Source: Centropus unirufus
Lineage: Eukaryota; Chordata; Aves; Cuculiformes; Centropidae
DNA: 64,000 nt
NCBI GenBank assembly: GCA_013397695.1
Contig: VYZI01000101.1
Coordinates: forward strand, 801,757 to 865,756
Reading direction: 5' to 3'
Positions 48,124-59,229 of the stretch are shown here, piece by piece. Positions within the stretch are counted from its first letter, which is position 1, and each line of letters starts with the position of its first letter. The notes beneath the pieces are model-generated. The model saw nothing but the letters and a program-made list of their open reading frames with translations. It was not told the origin of the DNA and did not search any database. The position numbers were made by a program, and so were the translations under genes.

Positions 48124-51100
48124 TTGTGCAATTTTGTGGCTAAGTTCACTGATAAGTCCTAAACATTTGGGCAATGTCATCTGCTGTACAGAAAAACCGA
48201 AGTCTAAATAAAAGATCCGTCAGAAAAGAGCCAGAAATTATCTTACAGCAGTTACAGGTGTAACTGCTGGATTGTAACATTGTTTGTTTAGAGAAATAGA
48301 CAGTATACACAGTGCCTGTTTTGAAGTACCATGGAATTAATATGCAGCAGTAGAGCCTGGACTGCAAATAATTCATCATGTGCAAACCTCTGGGCATAAC
48401 TCTCCCTTTTGCCAGCGATTCCTCTAAGTTCTTCCAGATCTCCTGTCATCCGTAATGCCTACCTGCCTCATGTTTTCCACATTTTGAAAGACTGTGGATA
48501 AAGATTTTATAACACAAGCCATTCTGGTTTTTATTATTGCAAGAGGCAGAGGAATTGCACAGAAAGATTACTTTTACAGAATCTTCACTTGTTAGATGTA
48601 GGATAAGACTCTTCACCTTTTTGGAAAGTTAAAGAAAGTATTGTAATGTTGAATAGATAACACCTGGCACCACCTGTGTCTCTGATAATTAAATATGTCT
48701 TTCTGTCATAAACAGAAGTGAACTTTCATTGCAGATTCATAGTCTAGCAGCAAATCTGTCTTATACCTCAAGATTTGTTGCATATTGACCAAGGTATGTG
48801 TCTGAACAGTTGATATTTGCTGGGCTTGCTGAGAGAAGGCCTTTGCCTCAGCCCCAGAAACCACATTAGATGGTGTCACATGCCCTGCTCAATATCTAAG
48901 ATCAAAATGAGCTTATCAAAACTCAATCTGTTTGAAAATATCACCTTTGGATTTTAGATGTGGAAATTTTTCCAACAGAGCAGGATGGTAAATAGCTGGA
49001 CAAACTGCACTTGGAGAGAGAGGGGGAAAATGAGACACTAAAAAGGACAATAACAGACAACCATCTGGGGTTTTTTTGTATTGCCACTGGAGGGAACAAA
49101 GGTAGCAGGCACTGTCCATCAGTGTATTTGCAATTCGTAGGTGCGGGAACGGATGAACCAGTTTCTCCTTGCAGTCTGTATGTAACCATGTCTTTCTCCA
49201 GCTCCTCTGCACACACATTTTTTTTTTTGCCTGGCCTTTCAGTTCACTTGGAATAAGAAAAGAAAGAATGAAGAGATGTGCCTGAACACTCCTCCTCTGG
49301 TATTCTACAGTGGCTGTATCTCTGCAGGCATCAATCTGAGAGGAAAAATATTCATATCAGGGGAAATGGGAGTAGGGTTAGGGGAGTGGAAAAGCAAAGA
49401 GTGGACTGCTTCAGTAAAGCTGCTAACCTTGAATTATGCAATCGGAAAAACAGCTCTTGCCAAAATACAATTCTAGCAGAGTTCAGAGTACTGTCAGTGT
49501 TTGCCAAATACCCCAGCCAAAAGGATGTCTCAAAGAGGGGGAGGAGGGATCCATTGCCATATGCCCAGCATTCACGGTATCCTGGAAGAACTGTGGAGTC
49601 CTTTAGGAGTGGAGGCGTGTGCATGGTCTCAGGTGCACCCTGAGTGTTGTTACCATGATCCAACACAAGACAGGAGCAGCAGGGTCAGAGGGGAATAGGC
49701 AAATATATCAGAACATCTTTATCTCTCAAACCTTCCAAGGTTTTGCCTCACGTTTGTATAGTAGTGGGAGGAGTTCTGGCAACCATTATCAGGCTGTTCT
49801 ACATATGTTTTGACTCTTCTTGTTTTATGTTTCATCTATGAAAGAGACTGCAACCAAGTTCTTGTCATTTTTAGATCAATGTTTTGTTAAACTATGACAG
49901 CTATCCATGACAGAGAGCCAAGTAACTTTTGCAGCTGACCACAAATCTGAGTCTGACTTGCGGTGCTTAGTCATTTTTAATATATTTTTTTTCTACATGA
50001 CAGGTTCCATGTGTGTATGTGTTTTTCATTGTTCTTTTAAATATAATTAGGGCATTGCTAGGAGCTGTAGTACAAATCAATCTTCTCCAGCAGATTACTT
50101 TCTGTGATTAATAAAGTTTTAGAAACTTCTCATCACATTGGGACTGTTGATGGAACTTGTCTGGTTATCCTTTGATATTAGGCTGTTGTGGGACTGATTG
50201 CTCTCTAGGGTATTAGCTTCTCTGTTTTGCCCTTTATAATATTAAATGATACCCAGACAACAGAGCCCTTACTGCCCCTTCGGAGAGTTTCTCCTACAAT
50301 CCAATAGAAGTGACCATTAGGAGAGTGTCTCCCAACCTCTGCTGAAGTTGTTCATAGGGAAAAAAGATGCTTATAAGACTTCTACAGCTTTCTGGGGCCT
50401 GATCCAAAATCCAGAAATTCAGACAAAAGGGAGTCACTTTGTCTTTAGCAAGAGATTCCTATGGCTCTTGTGCAAGAGGAGAAGTGTTCCTTACCATTTG
50501 TGTTCTATGCTTTGTGCAGTCTGTTTTTAGCAGATTTCACAAGCAATCCTTTGCACCGATTCCCTGGGTCTGGACGAATCTTGACTGTTCTTCCCAGCAG
50601 TGTTGCTCTTAGGGTGCAATTGGTGCTACTCATGCATTGCTCATAGGATGAAAAGCATTTTTCAGCTTTGTGATGTGGGGCAAATCTGAAACGAATGACT
50701 TATCACTCTGGTTACTTTCTTGTCACTTAAAAATCCAAAAGCATGTATGATTTCATCAGCTGAACTCTCTTTCCCATTTTTTTCTCTACCCAGCAAGACA
50801 ATTGGATGTAGAGCTTGATATAATGATAAAATAAGTTTGAGGCATAGTCCAGCATAGCGTGCAGGAATCTACCACTGCGTCCTGACTTCTGGGGCTGTAT
50901 CACAATTGCTTTATTAAAAAGTGCTGCTGAACCCAACATGTGTGTACTCCACCTGTTATCACTGAATGACACCACAGCTTGCTAGTGTTCACACAGCTGA
51001 TCCAAGACAGTAGAGTAGTAGCGCTTTTAAGAATGTGTAATTTGCCGTTGATTTAAGTTAATGATGATAAATAGATCTTCTTTTCCTAAAAACATGAGAG

Positions 51101-52512
51101 CATTTTGGATCTCTAGTCTGAAGTTCTGAAATAGGTTCTGTGAGAGGAGGCTGGGTTAGTGATGTCAGCAGTTTACCAGTTATTTGGAGTCAGGGAAGAG
51201 AAGATTTTTTTCTTTTCCTTTGTTTCTTTGGAGCTTCCATAAGTACTTTCTCCATCAGCTGAAGGAAAAGTAGGAAAGTTAAAGAGATGCTTTCGTCAAA
51301 CAAAAAGCAGGAAGTCCTCAACTGAATACTTTAAAGCAAAACAACATGGGAATGCCCCTTAGCCTCTTTCAAATATTTTGTAGTTGTAAAAGCATTTCTG
51401 TTCATCAGGTTTGGGGAAAATGGGCTGCCATGTGTTTAATGGGAAGAATATAGGACGAGAAATCGGAAGGCTAATTACATATAGTGAGGCATTTGCATTC
51501 TGCCAGGATGTTGCTGATCTCTTTCTGCTCTCCTAATTCTGTTGAAGAGGGTTAGGAAAGAGCGGACCTTAGACTTAGTCTTGCCTGCCTATTTTTAAGC
51601 TTAAACATTTTAAACATTAATGCAGAAATGGCTATGTTGATGTCCTCTGTTTCAAAAGCAACATAATGCAGAAATTCTTTTTAACTATTGCCTTATTGTT
51701 GTTGATTGAATTACTTTGTCATTCTCTGTGTTTAAGTAACAGGAAGTAAATTGGCACCGTGTTGTAAGGGTGGTGTCCACACTAACCCACCAGAGACCCA
51801 CCTCCAAGGGCTGGGGCTAAGGAGCCCAGGAGCTCAGCAGTCATCTGGCTTTCCTTCATAGCCCCTCTTCACTCTCTCACTTCATCTAATGTGACTGTAC
51901 CTCAAAATGCAAAACTTTGCCCAAGATGGATAGCAGCAGAGCATCTCTAGGCTCGTTAAGTCAAACTGATAAACGAGCTGTACCCAGCGTGTACCTTGCA
52001 GACAGCATGCCCGAGTGTTCACTGACCTTAAGACTCAATCAGATCATGTCGGCAGAGTGTGGTTCTGAATGTAACTGCCTCTGACTTCAACAGCTGCGTT
52101 TACTGCATAAAGAAAAAAGCTGTTAAGCCTGTGCCCTTTGCGCTTTCAGGTCTGTTTCTCTAAGAGGTTTATACATGATTCAAGAAAAGTCTACAATGGA
52201 ATAACTCCCCTCCCCCATATTATACCCAACAAGGGGAAGTTTTTTTATATATTTTACCTTGGTGGCAGCATTTTTAAACGATTACTGACATAAAAAAATT
52301 AACTCTATCGTTATAAAATTGACTTGCATCATGTGTATAGATTTTATGGAATTTAGTAGATTTTTTATTTATTTTTTTTTTAAGGAAAAACTGTTACATT
52401 GCCTTATATACATATGTGATCCATTTGGAAGAGATATAAAGTCGACTTATTCCTGACCGTCTGTCTGCTGATGGGCTGCTTTGGAAATGAGAGCTGAGTT
52501 AAAACTGATAGA

Positions 52513-52788
52513 TCAAAGAGTTTGGTAAAGCTGTAAGCCTGAATAGTTCAGGTGCTTGTTTGAAGCTTCTCCAAGCTTTTCTGGATCTACTGTGCCTGGA
52601 AGTGTTACAGAAACTGTTTTGTTTGTGATGGGCTGATTCTGCTGCCTGAGGTTTTCCTGCAAAAACCACGAGGATAACCCATCTTGCATGCTTTTAGTGG
52701 TGCTGTGCCTGGTTATAGACAGAGCACCAGGAGTGTGAAAGGGATCCACAATGAAAATCAGACTGAGGAGGAGAAAATCTAACTTCAT
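52513..52788 (-). other. 91-codon antisense ORF with signal-peptide-like start, unassigned
   Basis: On the minus strand an ATG in a fair context (A at -3) opens 91 codons. The first 24 residues, MKLDFLLLSLIFIVDPF followed by HTPGALS, have a charged start and a hydrophobic core like a secretory signal. The rest is polar with two possible N-glycosylation sites (NKT and NYS). I do not recognise the protein, no cysteine pattern is present and no promoter or exon structure is evident. A pyrimidine-containing sequence ending CACACAG sits just upstream of the ATG and could be read as an acceptor. The ORF is more probably chance than a gene. Confidence 0.12.
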
Positions 52789-54161
52789 GTTCCCTAAACT
52801 GTGTGAACATAGGAAGTTGAGCAGATTAGCCTAATTTCTAACTCTCTTAAGAAAATCTTTGCAAAATAACTCACATAAATGTGAAGTGTTCTTTGAATTG
52901 CAGATACAGGGACATCACATTGCAGGAAGCATCTCTGCATACAGAAGACAGTATGCTATAATACAACCCAGTGACATTATTAGGCTACATAGAATAGTTG
53001 CAAAAGTCTCCGGTTGCCATGTGAAATCTGAAAGTTTTTTTAAGTTTGTTGATCTTTTCCAGTCGTCAGGAGTGGAACACAGAAACAAAACAGCAATCTT
53101 TCTTTTAGGAAGAAGCTCAAAAGAATTTTTTTCAACTGGATCCACTTTATTATCATTCCATATCATGTCGTTTTCTTAGTTTTGCAAAAGGCACGGTGCC
53201 TAGCATTTTGAAATATTCGCATTGCCTTCCTGAAGGACTTATTTTTAAACATATGATTGTCAGGAAGATAGAATGTTTATGAGTAAAATTCATCGGGAAA
53301 ACAAAAACAGTTGGAAAATGGAACACCGTTGTATTTGTAAAGTCAAACAATTGAGGGGGAAGTGAGGTGTGTGTTTTGAAGAGAACATTGGAATTGATGG
53401 CCCTGGCATGTTTTTCTGGCAATGTCTTTAGACACCACTGCAGCCTGACAGATTAATTGGCAGCACGCACTAGCCTGTTGCAATCCAGAGTTCACAGATA
53501 GTTCTGACTGGATTAATGACAGACGGGGTGTTAGTAGGGTTGGGCAAAACAGTCTGGACAAGAACACAAACTGCTGCCCAAGTATCATGCTTAAATCAAC
53601 CTGACCCTTTCCCAAGGCCTGAGTAAGTTTGAGCTACAGAGTTTGGCCTATTTTTTTTTTATTTTTTTTTTGGTTTTTGCTATTCCCTATGGACTGCTTC
53701 CTAAAATATTGCCTGTGAAAAAAGAGAAAGGGCAAAGTTGCCCATGTCTCTGCACTTTGATTGCAGGCTGGAAATGGAGTAAAACAATAAATACATTGCA
53801 AAAGAGCACGCATCATCTAAACTCCCAGTCCAGCTTTGCAGTCCCAGGGACACAGAGAGTTGAAGTATTCTTCAGAAGCACAGCCAATTTTATCCTGCCT
53901 AACAAAACCAATGTTTTCAACACTATGAAGACTGCTCGTCAGTAGCTAATAAGCATGTTTTAAAAAGGACTTGGTAGATTCTGCAACCATCTCCCTTCCA
54001 GAAAAAAATATCGTTATGTGTTCTTAAACACATGGCTCATTAAACTGTTGTGAGTGAATTGTTGTCCAGCTTCCTTAACACCTCCTAAATTACTAATGAA
54101 CTTTGCCGTTACAATGTTTAATAATTTTCCTGATCCAAATGTCATCATCTTGCCCATATAG

Positions 54162-54270
54162 GACAAAACAACACTGGAGACCCTGACTCAGCAACTGGCA
54201 GTAAAACAGAGTGAAGACGGGAAGTTTAGCCATGCAATGATGGATTTCAACATGAGTGGAGATTCTGATG
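54162..54270 (+). CDS. SOX5 internal exon, linker before the HMG box
   Basis: The 109-nt exon encodes DKTTLETLTQQLAVKQSEDGK, continues FSHAMMDFNMSGDSD and ends with the first base of the next codon (phase 0 in, phase 1 out). It matches the linker between the second coiled coil and the HMG box. Compared with the human protein as I recall it there are conservative changes (E to D at the first residue, S to T, N to S, L to M). The acceptor CCCATATAG has a short pyrimidine tract and the donor GTCAGT is off-consensus at +3, so splicing strength may be modest. Skipping would shift the frame ahead of the HMG box. Confidence 0.94.
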
Positions 54271-55160
54271 GTCAGTACAAATAACTTATCCCTATTTCCA
54301 GGTTTGTGTTTACGTGTCAACGGGATCTGGAGGAGAATCCAAGTGCTTTTGAGGCCTGTGAGGACTAAGAGTGGTTAGCAATAAGTGGCCATGAAACAAG
54401 GCAGGAAAAATATGATTAATCATGTGGTGTTTTAAGTCTGGAGGTGATTTTTTTATGCTTTTGTACACTGCACTTCTCAAGACTGTATTTCTGATGGTAA
54501 AGGGAGGCAAATAGATGTGGGATAAAGGAGATCACATAGTGAGTCTACGAATTATAGACTGATCACCTATATATGATGCGCTCTCTGCATCTGTAGCAGC
54601 TTTGATGAGCTAAACATATTATTTGTTTCTTTCTCTGCTGTTGCTTGTGTTATTAGAAAGAGGTAAGCACAAAAACAGGCAGCTGTGTAAATTTTCATTG
54701 GCCAGTTGCTTAAGAAAAAATGCCTAATATTGCCATATATCACGCCCTTCCCATCACTAATAAGGTAGAATACAGGTAACATAATATGACCAGCATGCTG
54801 TAAGGAAGAAAGGAGGAAAGTGAAAAGAAAATCTACATTGATAAGTGCTGGTTTTATGTTACTAAGTAGTTGAAGGTGGTTCAGAAAAGCTGTTTAATCC
54901 TTTAAGTTGAAAAAGGACAATGAAGAATGACTTCCTTAAGTCCGTACGGTTTTATACAGAATCAATAGTATAACTAGAAAATAGGCAATATAATACATGG
55001 TATTTCCTACTGCTTCAAGTGAAAAAGGAGAAACACCATTAACGTATTGTGAACACTGATTCAGTGAATGTGCAGCACCTAATGCAGGTTACTGATGGCA
55101 GAGAAAGCTGCAAAATTAAATGCAAGCTGGGAATGTTTTTCTCTTTCTTTTTCTCTTTAG
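54271..55160 (+). other. SOX5 intron, 890 bp
   Basis: This short intron begins GTCAGT and ends in a good pyrimidine tract, TTTCTTTTTCTCTTTAG. No repeat, conserved motif or extra exon was recognised inside it. Confidence 0.9.
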
Positions 55161-55334
55161 GAAGTGCAGGAGTTTCAGAGTCTAGAATTTATCGGGAATC
55201 CAGAGGGCGTGGTAGCAATGAGCCCCATATCAAGCGCCCAATGAATGCATTCATGGTGTGGGCTAAAGATGAACGGAGGAAGATCCTTCAAGCCTTCCCT
55301 GACATGCACAACTCCAATATCAGCAAGATACTAG
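55161..55334 (+). CDS. SOX5 exon with N-terminal half of the HMG box
   Basis: The 174-nt exon (phase 1 in, phase 1 out) encodes GSAGVSESRIYRESRGRGSN, then EPHIKRPMNAFMVWAKDERR and KILQAFPDMHNSNISKILG. The HMG box begins at about 55229 (IKRPMNAFMVW). It contains the RPMNAFMVW signature, the Phe-Met DNA-intercalating wedge and the N-terminal nuclear-localisation basic cluster. The box binds the minor groove at AACAAT-type sites and bends DNA. It appears intact and identical to the vertebrate SOX5 consensus. The donor is CTAG|GTAAGA; the intron splits the box between Gly and Ser (ILG|SRW), a position shared by SoxD genes. Confidence 0.98.
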
Positions 55335-56376
55335 GTAAGAATGATAGAGCACTATTCGTTCAGTAACAAAACTCAAAAACCTTTTGACTGAATAGAGCTG
55401 AGCACATGGAACACCGGAATTACAGTCTCTAGAATGTTTATTTTGCTACTTAATGACTGCACCAAGGACAACAGTGACAGGAACTTCCACTGTGCTGCCC
55501 AGCAGTATGTTAACCATAACCTGAAATGTTCTTGCACCTTTGTAATTACTGAGATCATAGTGAGGAGTTTCATGTGAAAACATGAACTAAAAAAAAGCAA
55601 AACCAGGTCATTTCATTAGGCTGTTGAATAAGCACAAAACTACTGCTATCGTTTATTTGCCCACATATTTCATCTGACTAGATTCTATGGGGAAGCACAT
55701 CACAGTATTTGATTTGTGCCACAGCACTTTCTGTTCAAATTAATGGCCATGGGGATAAGATCCTAAAATACAACATTTTATTTTATACACTGACAGTTTA
55801 AAAGGATTTTTATTAAGTTCCTGTTATATTAAATTTCCCTTTGGTACATGATCTCTATCACAAGCAGCTTTTATTCTAAATATTCTGAAAAGAATCCTGA
55901 AATCAAAAAAAAAGAAACATCACAACTAATTCAAATATCCTCTGCTCTTCACATCCCAAGCAGTATTTGCCATGAACATCAATTTCATATCATAGTCTTT
56001 CAACTCTTCACTCTGCACTCAAATTCCCAGGACTACATTCTGTCCTAAGTTACTCCTCTGTGATGAGCTGAATGATATAGAAGGTGAATAATGAGGATCT
56101 CCGAGGCTAATAAATTACAATTCTGTAGAAAAAAAGATTCTGTGACCAATTTGGAGATGTTGCATTTTTATTGATAAAGAGTGTGTCGCAGGTCCTAAGT
56201 GTTCCTTAGATCAGTGGGTAAAACCTAAGCAGGGAACACATTGACTTGGGCTGCAGGTTTCATTGGTTTTGCAGACAACTTGAGAGATGAAGTGCAATTT
56301 TAATGGCAACATTAACCAGCTGCAGGGCTGGTAAATATGCCGAGTATACACTGGTCAGAGGTTTGAAGTTTAGCTT

Positions 56377-56624
56377 GATTAGAGTGGTTTTATGAAAAGT
56401 CAGCAGGGGGCAAGTGGAAATGAGATAAACTGGTCAGAGAGGCAGAATGTATTGGCTGTGGATCGCAGATGTGATGATATTAACCCATGATTAAAAGGGT
56501 GGTACGAGATGATTAGATTAGTTATAGGAACAGGATTAGATGGCTAAATTGGTTATGTTTATAGTAAAATAACGTTTTACTGGTTAAAGGGGATTATACT
56601 GGTCTGAGGTGAACTACATGATTA
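56377..56624 (+). promoter_or_regulatory. Dense same-strand GATTA cluster (candidate homeodomain module or degenerate minisatellite)
   Basis: Seven GATTA pentamers (56377, 56489, 56511, 56516, 56534, 56592, 56620) occur on the plus strand within 248 bp, where about 0.3 would be expected. They are interspersed with TGGT-containing segments such as ACTGGTCAGAG and ACTGGTCTGAGG. GGATTA at 56533 and 56591 is the preferred site of K50 homeodomains (OTX, PITX, CRX). The regular alternation of GATTA and TGGT segments could equally be a decayed tandem repeat. Counts are direct; function is inferred. Confidence 0.3.
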
Positions 56625-57963
56625 GGCTGAGGACAGAGCTGTAATAGTTTTGGTCTGTTTCTAAGTTGAGAGTAGACCTGGTTAAACCTGTTTTTAAATA
56701 ATCAGCTTCAGAAATCTACAAGATCATTCTGAATGGCTCTTTTCATATAGAAAGTACAAAGAGAGCCTGATGTTTTCCCTCTTAACTGATTGTTTTGGAT
56801 AACAACCTCCGACAGCACACTGCTAATTCATTCTGCTTAAAACAGGCGCTTGAGCTGGGCTGACATTTTACGCAGTCTCTGGGGATCCTGGTTGACATTT
56901 TAAAGGGCTTCTAAGCATTTTATAATACCCTAAAATCTGGTTTTAATAAGCCATTCTGCTGAAATTGTTAACATAAGGAATCACCTTTTACTATTTGGCG
57001 CTAGATCAGGGAGATATGGGGACATCTTTTTCTGATTAGATATACAGTAGTTGGAGTAAAATGTGCAAATTCATTACAGATCCTGTTGAGGTGACAGACA
57101 GTATAGCTGACTCCAAACTCTCTGTTTTGCTGCCAGATAGGGGGGAAAATCAAGTTCTGAAGCAGAAAGAGATGATGTTTCTATTTCTTTTCAGCATCAC
57201 ATTTAATTTTTTTATTACACCTGCGCAATGGAGAGGGATGTCCTAACGTCGTCTTTCTTGACAGAAATGTTGCAAAGGTCTTCCCTCAATTTCAAAAGGC
57301 CAGTCTTTTGAAGTCAGCAGGGAGCTCTCTGTTAACTGGCATAGCATGAGCAACTAGAAGCTTACAGTTTAGCCAGATACTAGGGTCTCTGTATTAGAAA
57401 GCCACCAATTTTCCTTACCATTTGTTTAGCAGCACTGCTACACATTGAGGTCAGAGAACTCATTGTCACAGGGAGTAGCTTAGAAGGTTTCATCACCAAT
57501 CAAGGGTCATTTTTATAGTAAATTGAGAGGAGGTGCCCTTCCTGGCACTAGAATTCTCTAGGGATTATGCTTGACACTGTGGTATTATGTTTTGAGCATA
57601 AAAATTAGATACATGGATTTGTCACTAAATTCATCTGTGCATACGTTTGTCATCCATCTGTTCATTGCAACTTAAACTTGTGGATAATGATTTTTTTTTT
57701 AGTAAATTGTTAAAAAAGTGCTAAAATGGGTCTTCTGGACCCTATCAATTTAATAATGCATTGTTTAGATATTTTTGTAAATATTTTAATTAGTTTCAAT
57801 GAGAAATCTGCATGAAGAGATTAGGAACACATGAAGTTAGATACTGCCTTCTGAAATACTCTCATGGCTCTGTATGTGTGTGAATACGTACCTACACACA
57901 TACTTGTATACTGCACAAGTGTTTCTCTTCATGTATGTATTTTATAAACATTAAATCAACCTG

Positions 57964-58032
57964 ATTCAGATACTCAAGATTAAAATCAGTCTAAAATTAA
58001 AATTCAGATATTCAAGATTAAAAATCAGTCTA
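57964..58032. repeat. 38-bp tandem duplication
   Basis: The 30 bases at 57964-57993 (starting ATTCAGATACTCAAGATTAA) recur at 58002-58032 with one substitution and one extra A. The repeat period is 38 bp. The high identity means the duplication is young compared with the transposon debris nearby. Confidence 0.85.
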
Positions 58033-59174
58033 GTGTTAGTCCATTGCCTAATGTTAGGCAATATTACAGACAACTAAAAATTCTTGTCAGAGAATCTTGG
58101 CTTAAAATCATTGGTAAGCAGAGCTTCTAACCCTACCTAGGGCAGGGCATGCATTTACCCCACGCACAAGTGCCAGGGCACACATAGGGTCATTTCTTTT
58201 CAGCTCTTTACACAAAACAGTTGGCCCTCTACAGTATGGTCGTTGTGTGAGTACTGCTCTAACTTCTGTAGCTCCCTCTGGGGATAGGAGCTATGTTAGG
58301 TGCTGCAAACTCTTAAGAATTTTCTCTTTTTTCTACATACCTCAGATCAGGGAGAATTATGCGAGAGTCCCGCTTGTAATTATGTATGCATCCAGGGATG
58401 GGGACGGCTTCTTGTTTTCATAGTTGAGGAGAAAAACCTGGCATACTTGACCCACTCGAAGCTTTCTAACGCAGATGGTGAGCAGAAAGCTCACCCAAGA
58501 GTGTAAATCTTCCCTTAAAAAGAAAGATTTTTCAAGATTCTTCAATCGCACCTTGTTTGTGCTTGGGGTTGGCAGTGTGCGTAGGTACCCATGCCTGCCC
58601 GTGCGTGTTTATAAACACATAAAACAATGGCAGATAAAGGTATTACAAATATATTTTGTCCAAATACAAGTTATTTTAGAGCAGTTTAGTATATGGATTG
58701 ACAATACTCATTCATAACTTAGCCTGCCTGTGTGTGGACATTCAAAGATCAGAGTTATGTATTGTTCAAACTTGGAAATTTCATATGAAGACCAATCAGA
58801 GAGCTGGTTGGATTTTGTATGTCAGTAAGAAAGTACGTGAAAATTATAAAATGAAGGTTTATTATCAGAAAATTTGCCCTTCTTAAAAAAAATTGTTTTG
58901 ATAGCATTGTTTATTTAATTATTTACGATAATTCAAAACATACTACTAAATCATATTTAGTATATTTTGTAAAAATGGTTAAGTCATAGTAAGAACTATC
59001 ACTGCAGAAGACAGCTATTAAAAATTTGCTAGGAAGAGAGGTGAGACTGCCAGCATTTTTGTTGTATTGAGTTTGCAGCTTAGGAAGGAAAAACATGACA
59101 AATGACATTTATGTGTAAATATTGTACATCTAACTGTATGCACAAATATTATGCATGAAATTTTCTGTTTTTAT

Positions 59175-59229
59175 GGCCCTGATCCTGCAAAGACTTATGT
59201 GTTTGCCTAACTTCACCCACTTATTTACA
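59175..59229 (+). repeat. Palindromic amniote interspersed repeat fragment
   Basis: GGCCCTGATCCTGCAAAGAC, TTATGTGTTTGCCTAACTTC, ACCCACTTATTTACAG track a repeat that I recall from bird, turtle and crocodile genomes, which runs GGCCCTGATCCTGCAAACAC / TTATGCACGTGCTTAACTTT. That family is palindromic around a central short motif; only the left half is visible here. Confidence 0.45.

Larger units (their letters stand above)
39265..54161 (+). other. SOX5 intron, 14.9 kb
   Basis: The intron begins GTGAGT and ends CCCATATAG. No in-phase extra exon was recognised. It is notable for strand-asymmetric tracts: pyrimidine runs at 40.18 and 41.08 kb, C-rich blocks at 43.87 and 45.42 kb, a 16-bp palindrome at 43.34 kb and T-runs at 52.37 and 53.65 kb. 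A MIR-like remnant lies at 48.05 kb. The longest open frames (100-124 codons at 41.0, 44.9 and 49.3 kb) start at non-ATG codons or in low-complexity DNA and show no domain. A 91-codon ATG frame at 52513-52788 on the minus strand has a signal-peptide-like start and is listed separately. Confidence 0.85.

Noticed and set aside
49278..49643. 121-codon plus frame with several overlapping frames on both strands
   Set aside because: Non-ATG start, no domain, and the region is simply richer in GC with few stops.
55049..55366. Frame that extends the first HMG-box exon at both ends as if it were a single-exon gene
   Set aside because: The 5' part is intron up to the clear CTCTTTAG acceptor at 55160 and the 3' part passes the GTAAGA donor; conserved SOX5 sequence stops exactly at those sites.
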